Below are positions 25,884 to 34,741 of a DNA stretch of 64,000 nt, one piece after another. Each line of letters begins with the position of its first letter. Positions within the stretch are counted from its first letter, which is position 1. This DNA comes from Tellurirhabdus rosea. Lineage in GTDB: Bacteria > Bacteroidota > Bacteroidia > Cytophagales > Spirosomataceae. The stretch lies in NCBI RefSeq assembly GCF_026278345.1, contig NZ_CP111085.1, forward strand, positions 1,004,001-1,068,000. Direction: 5' to 3'. Below the pieces are notes generated by a model, which was given only the letters and a program-made list of their open reading frames with translations, was not told where the DNA came from and did not search any database. The position numbers and the translations under genes were made by a program.

Positions 25884-28415
25884 ATGAATTTTAAACGTTT
25901 TTTGCCGCACCTGTTCGCCGTCATCGGGTTTGCGGTTCTGGCTATCCTTTACGCTTCGCCCGTCCTGAACGGCAAACGGCTCAACCAGCACGACATCATT
26001 CAATCCGTGTCGGCCGCCCGCGAGGTAGTCGAGTTTCATAAACAGACCGGCGAACGGTCGTGGTGGACCAACTCCATGTTCGGCGGGATGCCGACGTACA
26101 TGATTGCCGGGGATTATCCCACCAGCCTGACCACCAAACTCGGCCAATATATCAATCTTCTCCTCCCCGACCCGGCCAACTACCTCTGGCTCATCATGCT
26201 CGGCGGATACATCCTGATGGTTTCGCTGGGCATGGGCGTCTGGCTCTCGGCGCTGGGGGCCGTGGCCTACGGCTTTGCGTCGTACCACCTGCTGAGCCTG
26301 GAAGCCGGACACGTCTCCAAAGTACTGGCCATCGCCTACGCCCCCGGCGTGCTGGCGGGCATCATTCTGGCTCTGCGGGGTCGTTATCTGGCCGGAGCAG
26401 CCCTGACGGCCCTCTTCCTCGGACTTGAACTCTACGCCAACCACATCCAGATCACGTATTATCTGGCGGTAGGCATTCTCATTTTTATTGCCCTCGAAAG
26501 CGTCAAAGCCATCCGGGAAGGCCGCATCCGGCACCTGCTGCTGGCGGGCAGTTCGCTGGCCGTCGCCGCGCTGATCGCCGTCGGTACGCACACGACCCGT
26601 CTGTGGAGCGCCGCCGATTATTCAACGGTGACCACCCGCGGGAAGTCGGAGCTGACGATTGCCCCGCCCAACGCCCCCGGCGACGCGGCCGGAAAGGTAT
26701 CCAGCCCCAAAAGCGGATTGGACAAGGATTACGCTTTTCAATACAGCTACGGAAAAGGCGAGACCTTCACGCTGCTGGTGCCCAACTTCGCGGGCGGCGC
26801 CTCCGTGGGCTCGCTGACAACCGACTCCGAAACCTACAAAAAGCTGACGTCCATCGGCGTGGATGCCGGAATGGCGCAGCAGTTTATCCAGCAGATTCCG
26901 CTTTACCACGGCGTTATCTACGCGACCGGCGGGCCTGCTTATGCCGGGGCGATCGTCGTGTTCCTGTTTGTGCTCGGTCTGCTGACGGTTCGCGGCCCGC
27001 TCAAATGGTGGGCGCTGGCGACCTTTGTGCTGTACGTGGTCTGGTCCTGGGGTAAAAACTTCGAAGCGGTCAACTATTTCTTCTTCGACTACTTCCCCGG
27101 TTTCAACAAATTCCGGGCGGTGACGATGGTGCTTTCGCTGGCGCAGATTCCGATGGTGGTGCTGGGCATGGTCGGGCTGAAACAGCTGCTGGAGAAAAAA
27201 CAGCCGCTGGCCGAGATCAACCGCAGTCTGCTCATCAGTCTGGGCGTCACGGGGGGGCTTTCGTTGCTGATGGCGCTGGTGCCGACGGTCTTTGCTTCCT
27301 TCCGCGGAGTGAACGACGAGCAGTTTGTGGCCAGTCTGGAACAGGGCTTCCAGAACCGCGAGCTGGCCAATCAGGTGATGGCGGCGCTGATCGACGACCG
27401 GATTGGCCTGTTCCGCTCCGATGCTTTCCGTTCGGCCGTGCTCATTCTGCTGCCGGGCGGGCTGCTGTGGCTGTATCTGCGCGACAAGCTGAAAACGGGC
27501 GTCCTCTACCCCGCCCTGCTCCTGCTGGTGATTTTCGACCTGTTTGGCGTGGACAAGCGGTATTTGAACAACGATGATTTTATCAGCAAAAGCGCCATTC
27601 AGCAGACCCTGGCCCCCTCTCCGGCCGACGAGCAGATTCTGGCCGACAAAGACCCGAATTTCCGCGTTCTGGACCTGACCACCAGTTTCATGAGTGACGC
27701 CCGGGCTTCCTATTTCCACAAATCGCTGGGCGGTTATCACGCGGCCAAAATGCGGCGGTATCAGGAACTGATTGAATATCAGGTAGCGGGGCGCAACAAC
27801 CAGAAAGTCGTGGACATGCTGAACACCCGGTACATCCTCGGCCAGGGACAGGGAGCGCAGGGGCAGCCCGGTGCGCCCACCGCCCAGCTTAACCCCGGCG
27901 CGTACGGAAACGCCTGGTTTGTGAACGAGTACCGGCTGGTGCCCGATGCCAATGCCGAGATGAAAGCGATGGATGCGCTCGACCCGCGCCGCACGGCCGT
28001 GGTCGATCAACGGTTCGCCGACCAGTTGCAGGGCCTGACCATCCAGCCGGATTCCGCCGCCAACACCATCCGCCTGACGAAATACAAGCCCAACGAACTG
28101 ACCTACGAGAGCAACGCCCGTACCGAGCAGTTAGCGGTTTTCTCCGAAATCTACTATAACGTCCGCGATGACTGGAAAGTGACCATCGATGGTAAGGAAG
28201 TACCGCACCTGCGGGCCGATTACGTGCTGCGGGCTCTGCGCGTCCCCGCCGGAAAACACACCATCGTCTTCCGCTTCGACCCGGTTTCGATTTCGGCCGG
28301 GAAGACCATCGACCTGGTAGCTTCCATTCTGCTGGTGGCGTTTATCGGGCTGGCGTTTTTTGCCGAAAACCGTCGCCGCAAAAGCGCAGACGTGAAGGAA
28401 CGCCAATTGTCCTGA
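25884..28415 (+). CDS. YfhO family multispanning membrane protein
   Basis: An 843-aa inner-membrane protein with about 12 hydrophobic helices and a large C-terminal extracytoplasmic region. The N-terminal signature NGKRLNQHDIIQSVSAAREVVEF and the following WWTNSMFGGMPTYM (~53-66) are typical of the Bacteroidota YfhO family, related to GT-C-fold glycosyltransferases; in Firmicutes YfhO attaches sugars to lipoteichoic acid. An asparagine/aspartate-rich end (RAYYFH-like RASYFHKSLGGYHAAKMRRYQ, ~610-630) is conserved too. It likely glycosylates an envelope polymer, but the acceptor is unknown. A strong terminator follows. Confidence 0.9.
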   Translation: MNFKRFLPHLFAVIGFAVLAILYASPVLNGKRLNQHDIIQSVSAAREVVEFHKQTGERSWWTNSMFGGMPTYMIAGDYPTSLTTKLGQYINLLLPDPANYLWLIMLGGYILMVSLGMGVWLSALGAVAYGFASYHLLSLEAGHVSKVLAIAYAPGVLAGIILALRGRYLAGAALTALFLGLELYANHIQITYYLAVGILIFIALESVKAIREGRIRHLLLAGSSLAVAALIAVGTHTTRLWSAADYSTVTTRGKSELTIAPPNAPGDAAGKVSSPKSGLDKDYAFQYSYGKGETFTLLVPNFAGGASVGSLTTDSETYKKLTSIGVDAGMAQQFIQQIPLYHGVIYATGGPAYAGAIVVFLFVLGLLTVRGPLKWWALATFVLYVVWSWGKNFEAVNYFFFDYFPGFNKFRAVTMVLSLAQIPMVVLGMVGLKQLLEKKQPLAEINRSLLISLGVTGGLSLLMALVPTVFASFRGVNDEQFVASLEQGFQNRELANQVMAALIDDRIGLFRSDAFRSAVLILLPGGLLWLYLRDKLKTGVLYPALLLLVIFDLFGVDKRYLNNDDFISKSAIQQTLAPSPADEQILADKDPNFRVLDLTTSFMSDARASYFHKSLGGYHAAKMRRYQELIEYQVAGRNNQKVVDMLNTRYILGQGQGAQGQPGAPTAQLNPGAYGNAWFVNEYRLVPDANAEMKAMDALDPRRTAVVDQRFADQLQGLTIQPDSAANTIRLTKYKPNELTYESNARTEQLAVFSEIYYNVRDDWKVTIDGKEVPHLRADYVLRALRVPAGKHTIVFRFDPVSISAGKTIDLVASILLVAFIGLAFFAENRRRKSADVKERQLS

Positions 28416-28431
28416 TTGTCGGATAACAAAC

Positions 28432-28463
28432 AAAAAAGCCCCGGAACGCTCCGGGGCTTTTTT
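28432..28463. terminator. Bidirectional terminator after yfhO
   Basis: AAAAAAGCCCCGGA (28432-28445) pairs with TCCGGGGCTTTTTT (28450-28463) around a 4-nt loop, giving a GC-rich stem flanked by A and T runs. It serves yfhO on plus and probably the convergent patatin gene on minus. Confidence 0.92.
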
Positions 28464-28478
28464 GTTGAGTCACTTTAA

Positions 28479-30632
28479 TCAAAGCGCCTTCCTTACCGTC
28501 TCGTACGCTTTCTGATTAAGTCCGGACTGCCGGAGGTCGGCCGCCTGCCGGGTCATGGTTTCCTGCGCCGCCCGGGACAGATACCAGCCCAGCGGAATGA
28601 TCTGGCGGTCTTTTCTCACCAACCGAAAAACCTGTAGTTCCGCGTTGCTGGTATCGGCGGCCAGGTAGGCGTTAAAATCCCCGATGGTGGCCGGTCCCCG
28701 ATTGCTCCACGCGTTCAGGAAGGCCGAGGCAGGCGCAAAATCGGTTTTGGCCCGGCTGTCCTTTTCCGGTTCGTAGTCGCCGTTCTGAATGAACAGCACC
28801 ACAGGTTTGATGATCTTATTCCCGAGTTTCGCCTTCAGCGCCGATTTGCGGCTTTGCACCAGTTGGAGTAGCTGGTAAGCGGTATGCAATCCGGTGTTTT
28901 CATAATAGCCGCCGTCCACCAGGCGATACGAGCCTTTCGGGTATAACGGAACGGTTCCCGCGGGCGTCACCACGGGAAACCGCGAGCAAAGGCCCATGAC
29001 CGTTTTGAGGGGAATGTCTTTCCGGGTGTCCGCAAAAACGTCGCGGGCGTCATAAAAAAAGCGCGGACTCAGCTTTACCGGCGCAAATACCGCTTTCTTG
29101 CCCGTTTCCACCACCGTTGAATTCAGCAGTAACAGGGGCCTGGCGGGACTCCGACCGTCCTCGTTCCGGTACAGGGCAACAAAACCCGAATCCAGCGTCG
29201 CCGCGCCGGTCACGTTGTAGTAAGCGTCCGAGAAGCTGTCCTCCAGCCGCCGGGCCCGGTCCAGCGCGGGGATGAACGGAAAGAAAAGGCCGGACAAGGC
29301 GTCCGGGTAGCAGAACGCCCCGACCAGACCGGACAGAAAATCACTTCCGGCAATTTTGGCAAGCTTCCCCGGCACCTCCTTCCGGTCAGGCACATCTTCA
29401 AGCGCGGAGATAAAGAACGAACCTCCGACGTTGCCGCCAGACACGCCGGAAATAGCCAGCAGGTGTTCCCGAAAGCGGGGAATGCTGTCCAGCTTTGCCA
29501 GTACGGCGGCCGTCCAGTAGGCCGACCGGCTGCCGCCTCCTTCCGCCGCAACGATGAAAACGGGAAGGATCTGCTCATTGCCCTTGCTGGTATCCAGCAG
29601 CCAGTTATCGACATACCGGATGTCCTGCACCCGTTCCGGCAGCGGCGGTTTGGCAAGGCGAATCGTCCGGCGGTACACGTTGAAACCGAAAACGTAAATA
29701 AGCCCCGCCAGACACACAATGGCTCCCAGAAAGGAGATCTGGCGGGCCCGCAACTGGTGACGAATCCACATCAACAGCAGGGTATATCCTCCCAGAGCGA
29801 AAACGAACAGGCTGCCAAATCCCGGCAGAGCAGCCCAGTTGAGCCGCAGGTCTTTTACAAAAAAATTGTAATCCAGCAGTCCGAAAACGAGCAGAAGTCC
29901 CAGGTTAAGCCAGATCAGCAGATGCACCCATTTTTTGAAAAGCGGGTACACGCCCGGGTCCTGCGGCCCGAATTGGTTAATGTCCTTCACAAACTCCCCG
30001 GAAGCCGATTTATCGCTACGGATCAGCCGTCGGTAGATGGCTTGCAGCAGCAGGGCGTCAAGGCCGATAAAAAGCAGGAAAATGGCGGGCCAGAACCAGT
30101 CGGACCAGTGCCTGTTTTCGGCCTGCACAACCACCGCCGTCATCGAAACCAGCATGATGAAATAAGGAAATGCGCCCATCAGACGCGGCATTTTGACCAT
30201 CAGCCACAATTGCAGTCCGTGAACCCGGTCCGCCAGCGCCGGGTATTCTTTCCGGACGGGCACAGGCTGTACATTGGCCACAAAAAGGCACCAGCGGGAG
30301 GTAAACGCCAGCGACAGCGACCAGACCAGCAGGGCAAAAACGAATGCAGAATCCCGAAAGATGATCCGCCACCATTGAGAAAAAACGGTATTTTCGCGGG
30401 TAATCAGGGCTTTCCAGTCAAGGCGCATGGCAATCAGCAGGTCCGTAAACTGATCGGAGGCGTTGAAGAGGACCGTCGCCAGCAGAATCAGCAGCAGGCC
30501 CACTCCCAGGACAGAAGTGATGCTCAGCACCGCCTGCAGCCATTTGAACGAAGGGTACAATCGGGGAAATACGGACCTCGCCCACAGCAGGGTAAGTCTG
30601 TCTTTCAGCGCGTTTAGGTTCAAAGAGTTCAT
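28479..30632 (-). CDS. Membrane-anchored patatin-like phospholipase
   Basis: A 717-aa protein with an N-terminal half of about seven or eight hydrophobic helices (~35-330) and a C-terminal patatin-like hydrolase. The oxyanion-hole motif is AAEGGGSRSAYW (~361-372), the nucleophile is in ISGVSGGNVGG (Ser ~394), and the catalytic aspartate is in YRLVDGGYYENTGL (~568-581); this Ser-Asp dyad is typical of patatins. The multi-helix front is not found in small bacterial patatins, so substrates may be reached from the membrane. It is divergent from the molybdoenzyme gene. Confidence 0.85.
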   Translation of the reverse strand: MNSLNLNALKDRLTLLWARSVFPRLYPSFKWLQAVLSITSVLGVGLLLILLATVLFNASDQFTDLLIAMRLDWKALITRENTVFSQWWRIIFRDSAFVFALLVWSLSLAFTSRWCLFVANVQPVPVRKEYPALADRVHGLQLWLMVKMPRLMGAFPYFIMLVSMTAVVVQAENRHWSDWFWPAIFLLFIGLDALLLQAIYRRLIRSDKSASGEFVKDINQFGPQDPGVYPLFKKWVHLLIWLNLGLLLVFGLLDYNFFVKDLRLNWAALPGFGSLFVFALGGYTLLLMWIRHQLRARQISFLGAIVCLAGLIYVFGFNVYRRTIRLAKPPLPERVQDIRYVDNWLLDTSKGNEQILPVFIVAAEGGGSRSAYWTAAVLAKLDSIPRFREHLLAISGVSGGNVGGSFFISALEDVPDRKEVPGKLAKIAGSDFLSGLVGAFCYPDALSGLFFPFIPALDRARRLEDSFSDAYYNVTGAATLDSGFVALYRNEDGRSPARPLLLLNSTVVETGKKAVFAPVKLSPRFFYDARDVFADTRKDIPLKTVMGLCSRFPVVTPAGTVPLYPKGSYRLVDGGYYENTGLHTAYQLLQLVQSRKSALKAKLGNKIIKPVVLFIQNGDYEPEKDSRAKTDFAPASAFLNAWSNRGPATIGDFNAYLAADTSNAELQVFRLVRKDRQIIPLGWYLSRAAQETMTRQAADLRQSGLNQKAYETVRKAL

Positions 30633-30800
30633 ACGGCAGGATAGAAAGTGAATTACTAAACTATGTTTTGGGGTAACTTGTCTTTACTTCGTTCCTCAGT
30701 AATTCGCTCGTTTATGACGACTTCCGCTTCATGCTGCGCGATCGTCAACATATCGCTTCCATCGGCGGTTGTATAACGGTTACACAACCTGATTATCCTC

Positions 30801-31511
30801 ATGGAACCCAATCAGTCTCCCGAACAAACGGCCAAACTCGACCGCATCATCGAGGCGCGGATGAAACTCAAGCGCCGTTTTGAAGAACAGATGGCCAGCA
30901 CGCCGTCCATGACCGACGATAAGCCGCTTGGCTCCGGCCCGCCAAACCGCCACGGCATGCCCCAAATTCCCAAAAGTCAGACGGTCACTAAAAAATGGCC
31001 CGTCCTCGACCTGGGCTATCATCCCAACATCCCGACAGACAAGTGGCAGCTGAATCTGGACGGGGAAGTGGAGAATCCGACCCGGCTCAAGTGGCCGGAC
31101 TTCATGGCCCTGCCGCAGACGGAGGACGTCAGCGATTTCCACTGCGTGACGACGTGGTCGCAGCTGGATATGCCCTGGGTGGGCGTTCGGTTTATGGATC
31201 TGGCGGCGCTGGTGATGCCCAAAGAAACGGCTACGCACGTCATGTGCTACGGCTACGACGGTTACTGCACCAACCTCTCACTGGCCGAAGCCCTCAAGCC
31301 CGACGTGCTGCTCGTCCATACCTTCAACGGCGCCCCGCTGCCGCTCGAACATGGCGGACCCGTCCGCATGATTACGCCCCAGCTCTACGCCTGGAAAGGC
31401 TCCAAATGGATCAAACGCATCGAATTCCTGGCCGGCGACCGCAAAGGTTTCTGGGAAGAACGCGGCTACTCCAACACGGCATACCCGTGGCGGAATGACC
31501 GGTACAGTTGA
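30801..31511 (+). CDS. MsrP/YedY-like molybdopterin oxidoreductase, no export signal
   Basis: A 236-aa protein of the sulfite-oxidase molybdopterin fold. The Mo-coordinating cysteine is Cys115 in DFHCVTTWS, followed by WVGVRFMDL, HVMCYGYDGYCTNLSL and HGGPVRMITPQLYAWKGSKWIKRIEF, all classic for this fold. MsrP proteins are Tat-exported and pair with the haem protein MsrQ, but this one begins with a polar stretch (MEPNQSPEQTAKLD) with no Tat signal, and no msrQ is near. It is therefore probably a cytoplasmic member with unknown substrate. Its TGA stop is 4 nt before a convergent palindrome. Confidence 0.85.
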   Translation: MEPNQSPEQTAKLDRIIEARMKLKRRFEEQMASTPSMTDDKPLGSGPPNRHGMPQIPKSQTVTKKWPVLDLGYHPNIPTDKWQLNLDGEVENPTRLKWPDFMALPQTEDVSDFHCVTTWSQLDMPWVGVRFMDLAALVMPKETATHVMCYGYDGYCTNLSLAEALKPDVLLVHTFNGAPLPLEHGGPVRMITPQLYAWKGSKWIKRIEFLAGDRKGFWEERGYSNTAYPWRNDRYS

Positions 31512-31515
31512 GAAA

Positions 31516-31617
31516 GAATGATTGAATGTTGAATGATTGAATGACTGAATAGCTCCGCCAAGTTATGATTTGCGAAGCTATTCAGTCATTCAGTCAATCA
31601 ATCATTCAGTCATTCAA
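31516..31617. repeat. Convergent intergenic palindrome, GAATGACT word type
   Basis: The inner 17 bp (TGAATGACTGAATAGCT and its complement) are perfect, the outer parts are imperfect copies of the same words. The core reads AGCTCCGC...GCGAAGCT, with one mismatch that is a G-U pair in the minus transcript. The right arm supplies the TGA stop codon of the SIS gene (31610-31612). Confidence 0.9.
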
Positions 31618-32173
31618 TAAAGCAATAGCACAGCATATGGCAGATCGCCATGTGTGCGTCTTCGACGCGGCCGTAGTGGGTGTCTTCGATGACGATGGAT
31701 TCCTGGGCGATTTCGGCGAGGCGACCGCGTTTGCCGCCGACGAGGGCAATGGTGATCAGGCCGTTTTCGTTGGCCCATTCAACGGCTTTAACGACGTTGG
31801 GCGAGTTGCCGCTAACGCTCATGGTGAGCACCACGTCGCCCGGACGGCCGTAGTTTTGCAGCTGGCCGAAAAACACGTCTTCGTAGGCATAATCGTTGCC
31901 CAGCGCCGTGATCCACGACACATTATCGCTCAGCGAAAAGCAGCGAAACCGGCGAAGGCCGTTCTGTCCGGCCTGTTTGTCGGAAGCACTTTTCCCGAGA
32001 TCGGTAATGAAATGGGACGCGTTGGTGCCGCTCCCGCCGTTGCCAAAAGCGAAAAGCTGGCGGTCTTCGGACCAGCATTTTTTCAGGATGTCGGCCAGTT
32101 GGGCCACCCGGTCGGTCGGAATGGATTCGAGGGTGCGGTGATGCTGGTCGAGGTAGGTTCGGAAGTAGTTCAT
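31610..32173 (-). CDS. SIS-domain sugar phosphate isomerase (GmhA-like)
   Basis: A 187-aa SIS protein. FGNGGSGTNASHFITDLGKSA (~42-62) corresponds to the GNGGSAADAQHFAAEL motif of sedoheptulose-7-phosphate isomerase, and VVLTMSVSGNSPNVVKAVEWA (~114-134) is the second SIS phosphate site. The length fits GmhA (~190). The ATG at 32171-32173 is chosen because upstream in-frame residues are not GmhA-like and overlap the ROK gene. It is the last gene of a HAD-ROK-SIS operon, suggesting isomerisation of a sugar phosphate handled by its neighbours. The stop codon lies in the palindrome. Confidence 0.88.
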   Translation of the reverse strand: MNYFRTYLDQHHRTLESIPTDRVAQLADILKKCWSEDRQLFAFGNGGSGTNASHFITDLGKSASDKQAGQNGLRRFRCFSLSDNVSWITALGNDYAYEDVFFGQLQNYGRPGDVVLTMSVSGNSPNVVKAVEWANENGLITIALVGGKRGRLAEIAQESIVIEDTHYGRVEDAHMAICHMLCYCFIE

Positions 32174-32246
32174 GCTGTTTTTTTGAAAGTGATGGCCCGC
32201 AGAAAAACGGGGTGATATTTCGCCGTTACGCGGCGGATTTGACTGT

Positions 32247-33137
32247 TTACAACGAAAGGGCCCCCATCGGCACCACATCTTCCCCCAGTTTGGCGAGCCG
32301 GATGGCCGAGGGCGGCTGGAACGCCTGCATGACGTAGTCCGGCAGGATTTTCTCGACGCCCGCCCGCAGGGGTTCGCCGATGAGCGAAAGCCCGCCGCCG
32401 AGAATGATCACCTCCGGATGAAAAAGGTGAACCACGTGCGACAGTCCAAAGGCAAGGTCATCGCAGAGCCGGTGCAGAATCCGGCGGGCCGTGCCGTCGC
32501 CCCGCGCCCAGGCTTCTCCCAGAAAGCGGGCCTCACCGCTGGTCTGCTCACCCACGAGCCGTTTCAGCAGGGATTCGCTGGGCAGTTCATCCAGCGCCCG
32601 GCGGATTTCGCGGTCCACGGCCCAGCCCGAACAGACGGACTCCAGAGTCTTGCCGTACCGATCCAGCCGGAGGTGCCCGATTTCGGCCTCGCCGGGCATG
32701 GCTCCCCGGTAAATCTGGCCGCCGACGACCATGCCTCCGCCGACGCCGCTGCCCAGCGTTACGTAAAAAACGTGCCTGAAACCGCGCCCGGCTCCGTGCA
32801 GGGCCTCGCCGAGAGCGGCCACGTTGGCATCGTTTTCCACCCGAATCTGCGGGCAGCGGGTCCGTTCGCGGAGCCAGTCGGCGAGGCCGAATCCGGTCCA
32901 GCCGTCAATCTGGTGCGAGGTGGTGATCCGGCCCGTCTGTCCGTCCACGGGTCCGCCGAAGCCGACGCCCACGGCGTCGATTTGCCCGTTCACCTGCGTC
33001 AAGGCACGTTCGATCTGTTCCAGAATGCCCGTTGCGCCCTGGGCCTTATCCACGGCAAACCGGAAACGCTGTTCGATCTGCCCGTTGCCCGACACCACCT
33101 GCAGTTTGGTGCCGCCAATTTCGATGCCTACGTTCAT
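32247..33137 (-). CDS. ROK family sugar kinase
   Basis: A 296-aa kinase. The phosphate-1 motif is GIEIGGTKLQVV (~4-15), the DxGxxR-like and GVGFGGPVDGQTG (~58-70) motifs follow, and VTLGSGVGGGMVVGGQIYRG (~125-144) is the ROK signature. The usual zinc site CxCGxxGC is not present; the equivalent region is TLESVCSGWAVD with a single cysteine, as in a subgroup of ROK kinases. The substrate is likely a hexose or aminosugar. It overlaps the HAD gene by 4 bp and precedes the SIS gene. Confidence 0.88.
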   Translation of the reverse strand: MNVGIEIGGTKLQVVSGNGQIEQRFRFAVDKAQGATGILEQIERALTQVNGQIDAVGVGFGGPVDGQTGRITTSHQIDGWTGFGLADWLRERTRCPQIRVENDANVAALGEALHGAGRGFRHVFYVTLGSGVGGGMVVGGQIYRGAMPGEAEIGHLRLDRYGKTLESVCSGWAVDREIRRALDELPSESLLKRLVGEQTSGEARFLGEAWARGDGTARRILHRLCDDLAFGLSHVVHLFHPEVIILGGGLSLIGEPLRAGVEKILPDYVMQAFQPPSAIRLAKLGEDVVPMGALSL

Positions 33138-33808
33138 AGCCAGTTGTCCAATCGGTGTAAACCCCGTTCCAGACCGGCCTCAAAGTTCGGGATGATGTGA
33201 TGCGCCCCGCAGCCGGCCAGTTCGCCGGGCGTGTGCGTGGTGGCGAGCGCAACCACTTTCATCCCGGCCCGCAGCCCCGCTTCGATGCCCGAGTAGGCAT
33301 CTTCAAAAACCACGCAGCGGGATGGCGGCACTCCCAGCCGTTCGGCGGCCTGGAGGTAGATTTCGGGGTCCGGCTTCCCGCGGGAAATCATGGAAGCATC
33401 GACAACGGCGTCGAAATACGACCGGATGCGGAGGCCGTCGAGGGTAAAACCGATGTTGCTGAACGGGGCAGAAGTCCCCACGGCCAGCCCCGTTCCGGAA
33501 GTTTTGAGGGTCTGCAAAAACGGAATCAGGCCGGGCGTCGGCTGAAGGTCCGGGCCGTAAAGCTGCCGGTAGGTGGCTTCTTTTTCTTCGGTAAACGCCA
33601 CGATCTCATCGCGGCTCAGGTCGCGCCCGAGGACAAACGGCAGCGCATCGGCCGCGACCCGTCCGTTGACGTGCCGGAAATAATCTTCCAGCGTCAGGGT
33701 GCGCCCGTGGTGGTGGGCAAAAGTGCGCCACGCCTGGACATGGTAATTCAGGTTATCGACCAGAACGCCGTCCATGTCAAACAGCGCGGCAAAAGAGAAT
33801 CCGCTCAT
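33134..33808 (-). CDS. HAD family phosphatase/beta-phosphoglucomutase-like
   Basis: A 224-aa HAD-superfamily protein. Motif I is FDMDGVLVDN (DxDG nucleophile, ~10-19), a cap domain typical of beta-phosphoglucomutase/HAD-IA enzymes follows, motif II is VGTSAPFSN (~105-113), and motif III/IV are RGKPDPEIYLQAAERLG and VFEDAYSGIEAGLRAGM (~144-185). It could be a sugar phosphatase or a mutase. It is the first gene of the operon with ROK and SIS genes, overlapping ROK by 4 bp. Confidence 0.88.
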   Translation of the reverse strand: MSGFSFAALFDMDGVLVDNLNYHVQAWRTFAHHHGRTLTLEDYFRHVNGRVAADALPFVLGRDLSRDEIVAFTEEKEATYRQLYGPDLQPTPGLIPFLQTLKTSGTGLAVGTSAPFSNIGFTLDGLRIRSYFDAVVDASMISRGKPDPEIYLQAAERLGVPPSRCVVFEDAYSGIEAGLRAGMKVVALATTHTPGELAGCGAHHIIPNFEAGLERGLHRLDNWL

Positions 33809-33876
33809 TCGGGCAAAAATAAAAGTTCTCCTCAGAAACTGGCCGGAGTCGGCAAAGACGGGCCGTTTCGGAATAC

Positions 33877-34635
33877 TTATTTCTTAAAACTCTGCTGGTT
33901 TACGTGCTGGTGGCCTTTGCCGCTCAGCGCCGGCAGTTGGATAATCTCGCCCTTTTCCCAGGAATTCGCGCCGGGAATTACCGGCGGGTTGGGAATGTCG
34001 CGACGCTGTTCCCGTTTTTCGGGTGTCGAGACGCCGAAACGCCTGTCGCGGTCCTGCACCAGGCCGGGTTTGATCTGTCCGTCCTTCGTAAAGCCCATCA
34101 TCAGGGCCGGACTACCCATCGGCAGCTTCAAATCCTGATCCGTATGCCAGGTATGCCAGGTTTTGCCGTAGGTCGTCACGATGGTTTCCATGAGCTTATG
34201 CTCGGCCGCGGCGGGCAGACCGGGGGCAATCAGCGTTCCGCTTTTCACTTCATGGTGGTGGCTGTGCCAGAGTTTTTTCTCGTCTTCGGGCAGCATCCGG
34301 TAGACCCGTTCGGACACGATGTACTCCACACCCATGATTTTGGCGTCTTTGCCGTTGCCGTCGAAAATGACGCACTGCGTCAGGTCCTCGTTCAGCTTGG
34401 TGCAGTAGTGGTGGGCTTCCATCTGGCCGTCGAGATGTCCGTTGTAAAAGTGGAAGCCGTTGAGGTAGATCTCCATCCGGCGCAGGGGTGTCTTGTCCTG
34501 CAGCGCCGCCGCCCCGGCCTCCAGCACCTTCGTTTTGGTCGATTTTTCGGCTCCCGGCGATTGCACATTAGACGACGTATTCTTCCCCCCGCAGGCCAGC
34601 GCCAGCCAGAGAAACAGCCCGTAGGTTGGCTTCAT
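33877..34635 (-). CDS. DUF1264 (OBAP-like) lipoprotein
   Basis: A 252-aa secreted protein. The signal LFLWLALACGGK suggests a lipoprotein with Cys ~15. Residues ~60-215 match DUF1264, the family of plant oil-body-associated proteins: LNGFHFYNGHLDGQMEAHHYC, FDGNGKDAKIMGVEYIVSERVY, LWHSHHHEVKSG and KTWHTWHTD. The function in bacteria is unknown. It lies downstream of, and in the same direction as, the sugar isomerase-like gene, separated by a palindrome. Confidence 0.82.
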   Translation of the reverse strand: MKPTYGLFLWLALACGGKNTSSNVQSPGAEKSTKTKVLEAGAAALQDKTPLRRMEIYLNGFHFYNGHLDGQMEAHHYCTKLNEDLTQCVIFDGNGKDAKIMGVEYIVSERVYRMLPEDEKKLWHSHHHEVKSGTLIAPGLPAAAEHKLMETIVTTYGKTWHTWHTDQDLKLPMGSPALMMGFTKDGQIKPGLVQDRDRRFGVSTPEKREQRRDIPNPPVIPGANSWEKGEIIQLPALSGKGHQHVNQQSFKK

Positions 34636-34644
34636 TCTGTTTAT

Positions 34645-34726
34645 GGTTTAACGTTGAAGGTTTAACGTGGAAGGCATAGCCGCGCAGCGTCCAACGTTAA
34701 ACCTTCAACCTTCAACTTTCAACGTT
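34645..34726. repeat. Intergenic palindrome, AACGTTGAAGG word type
   Basis: Left words GGTTTAACGTTGAAGGTTTA are mirrored by CCAACGTTAAACCTTCAAC and CTTCAACTTTCAACGTT. GTTGAAGGTTTAACGTGG pairs with its partner save for one extra base. The loop is GC-rich (GCATAGCCGCGCAGCG). The element fills the 106-nt gap between two minus-strand genes. Confidence 0.8.
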
Positions 34727-34741
34727 TTTCCCTTTCTTTCT

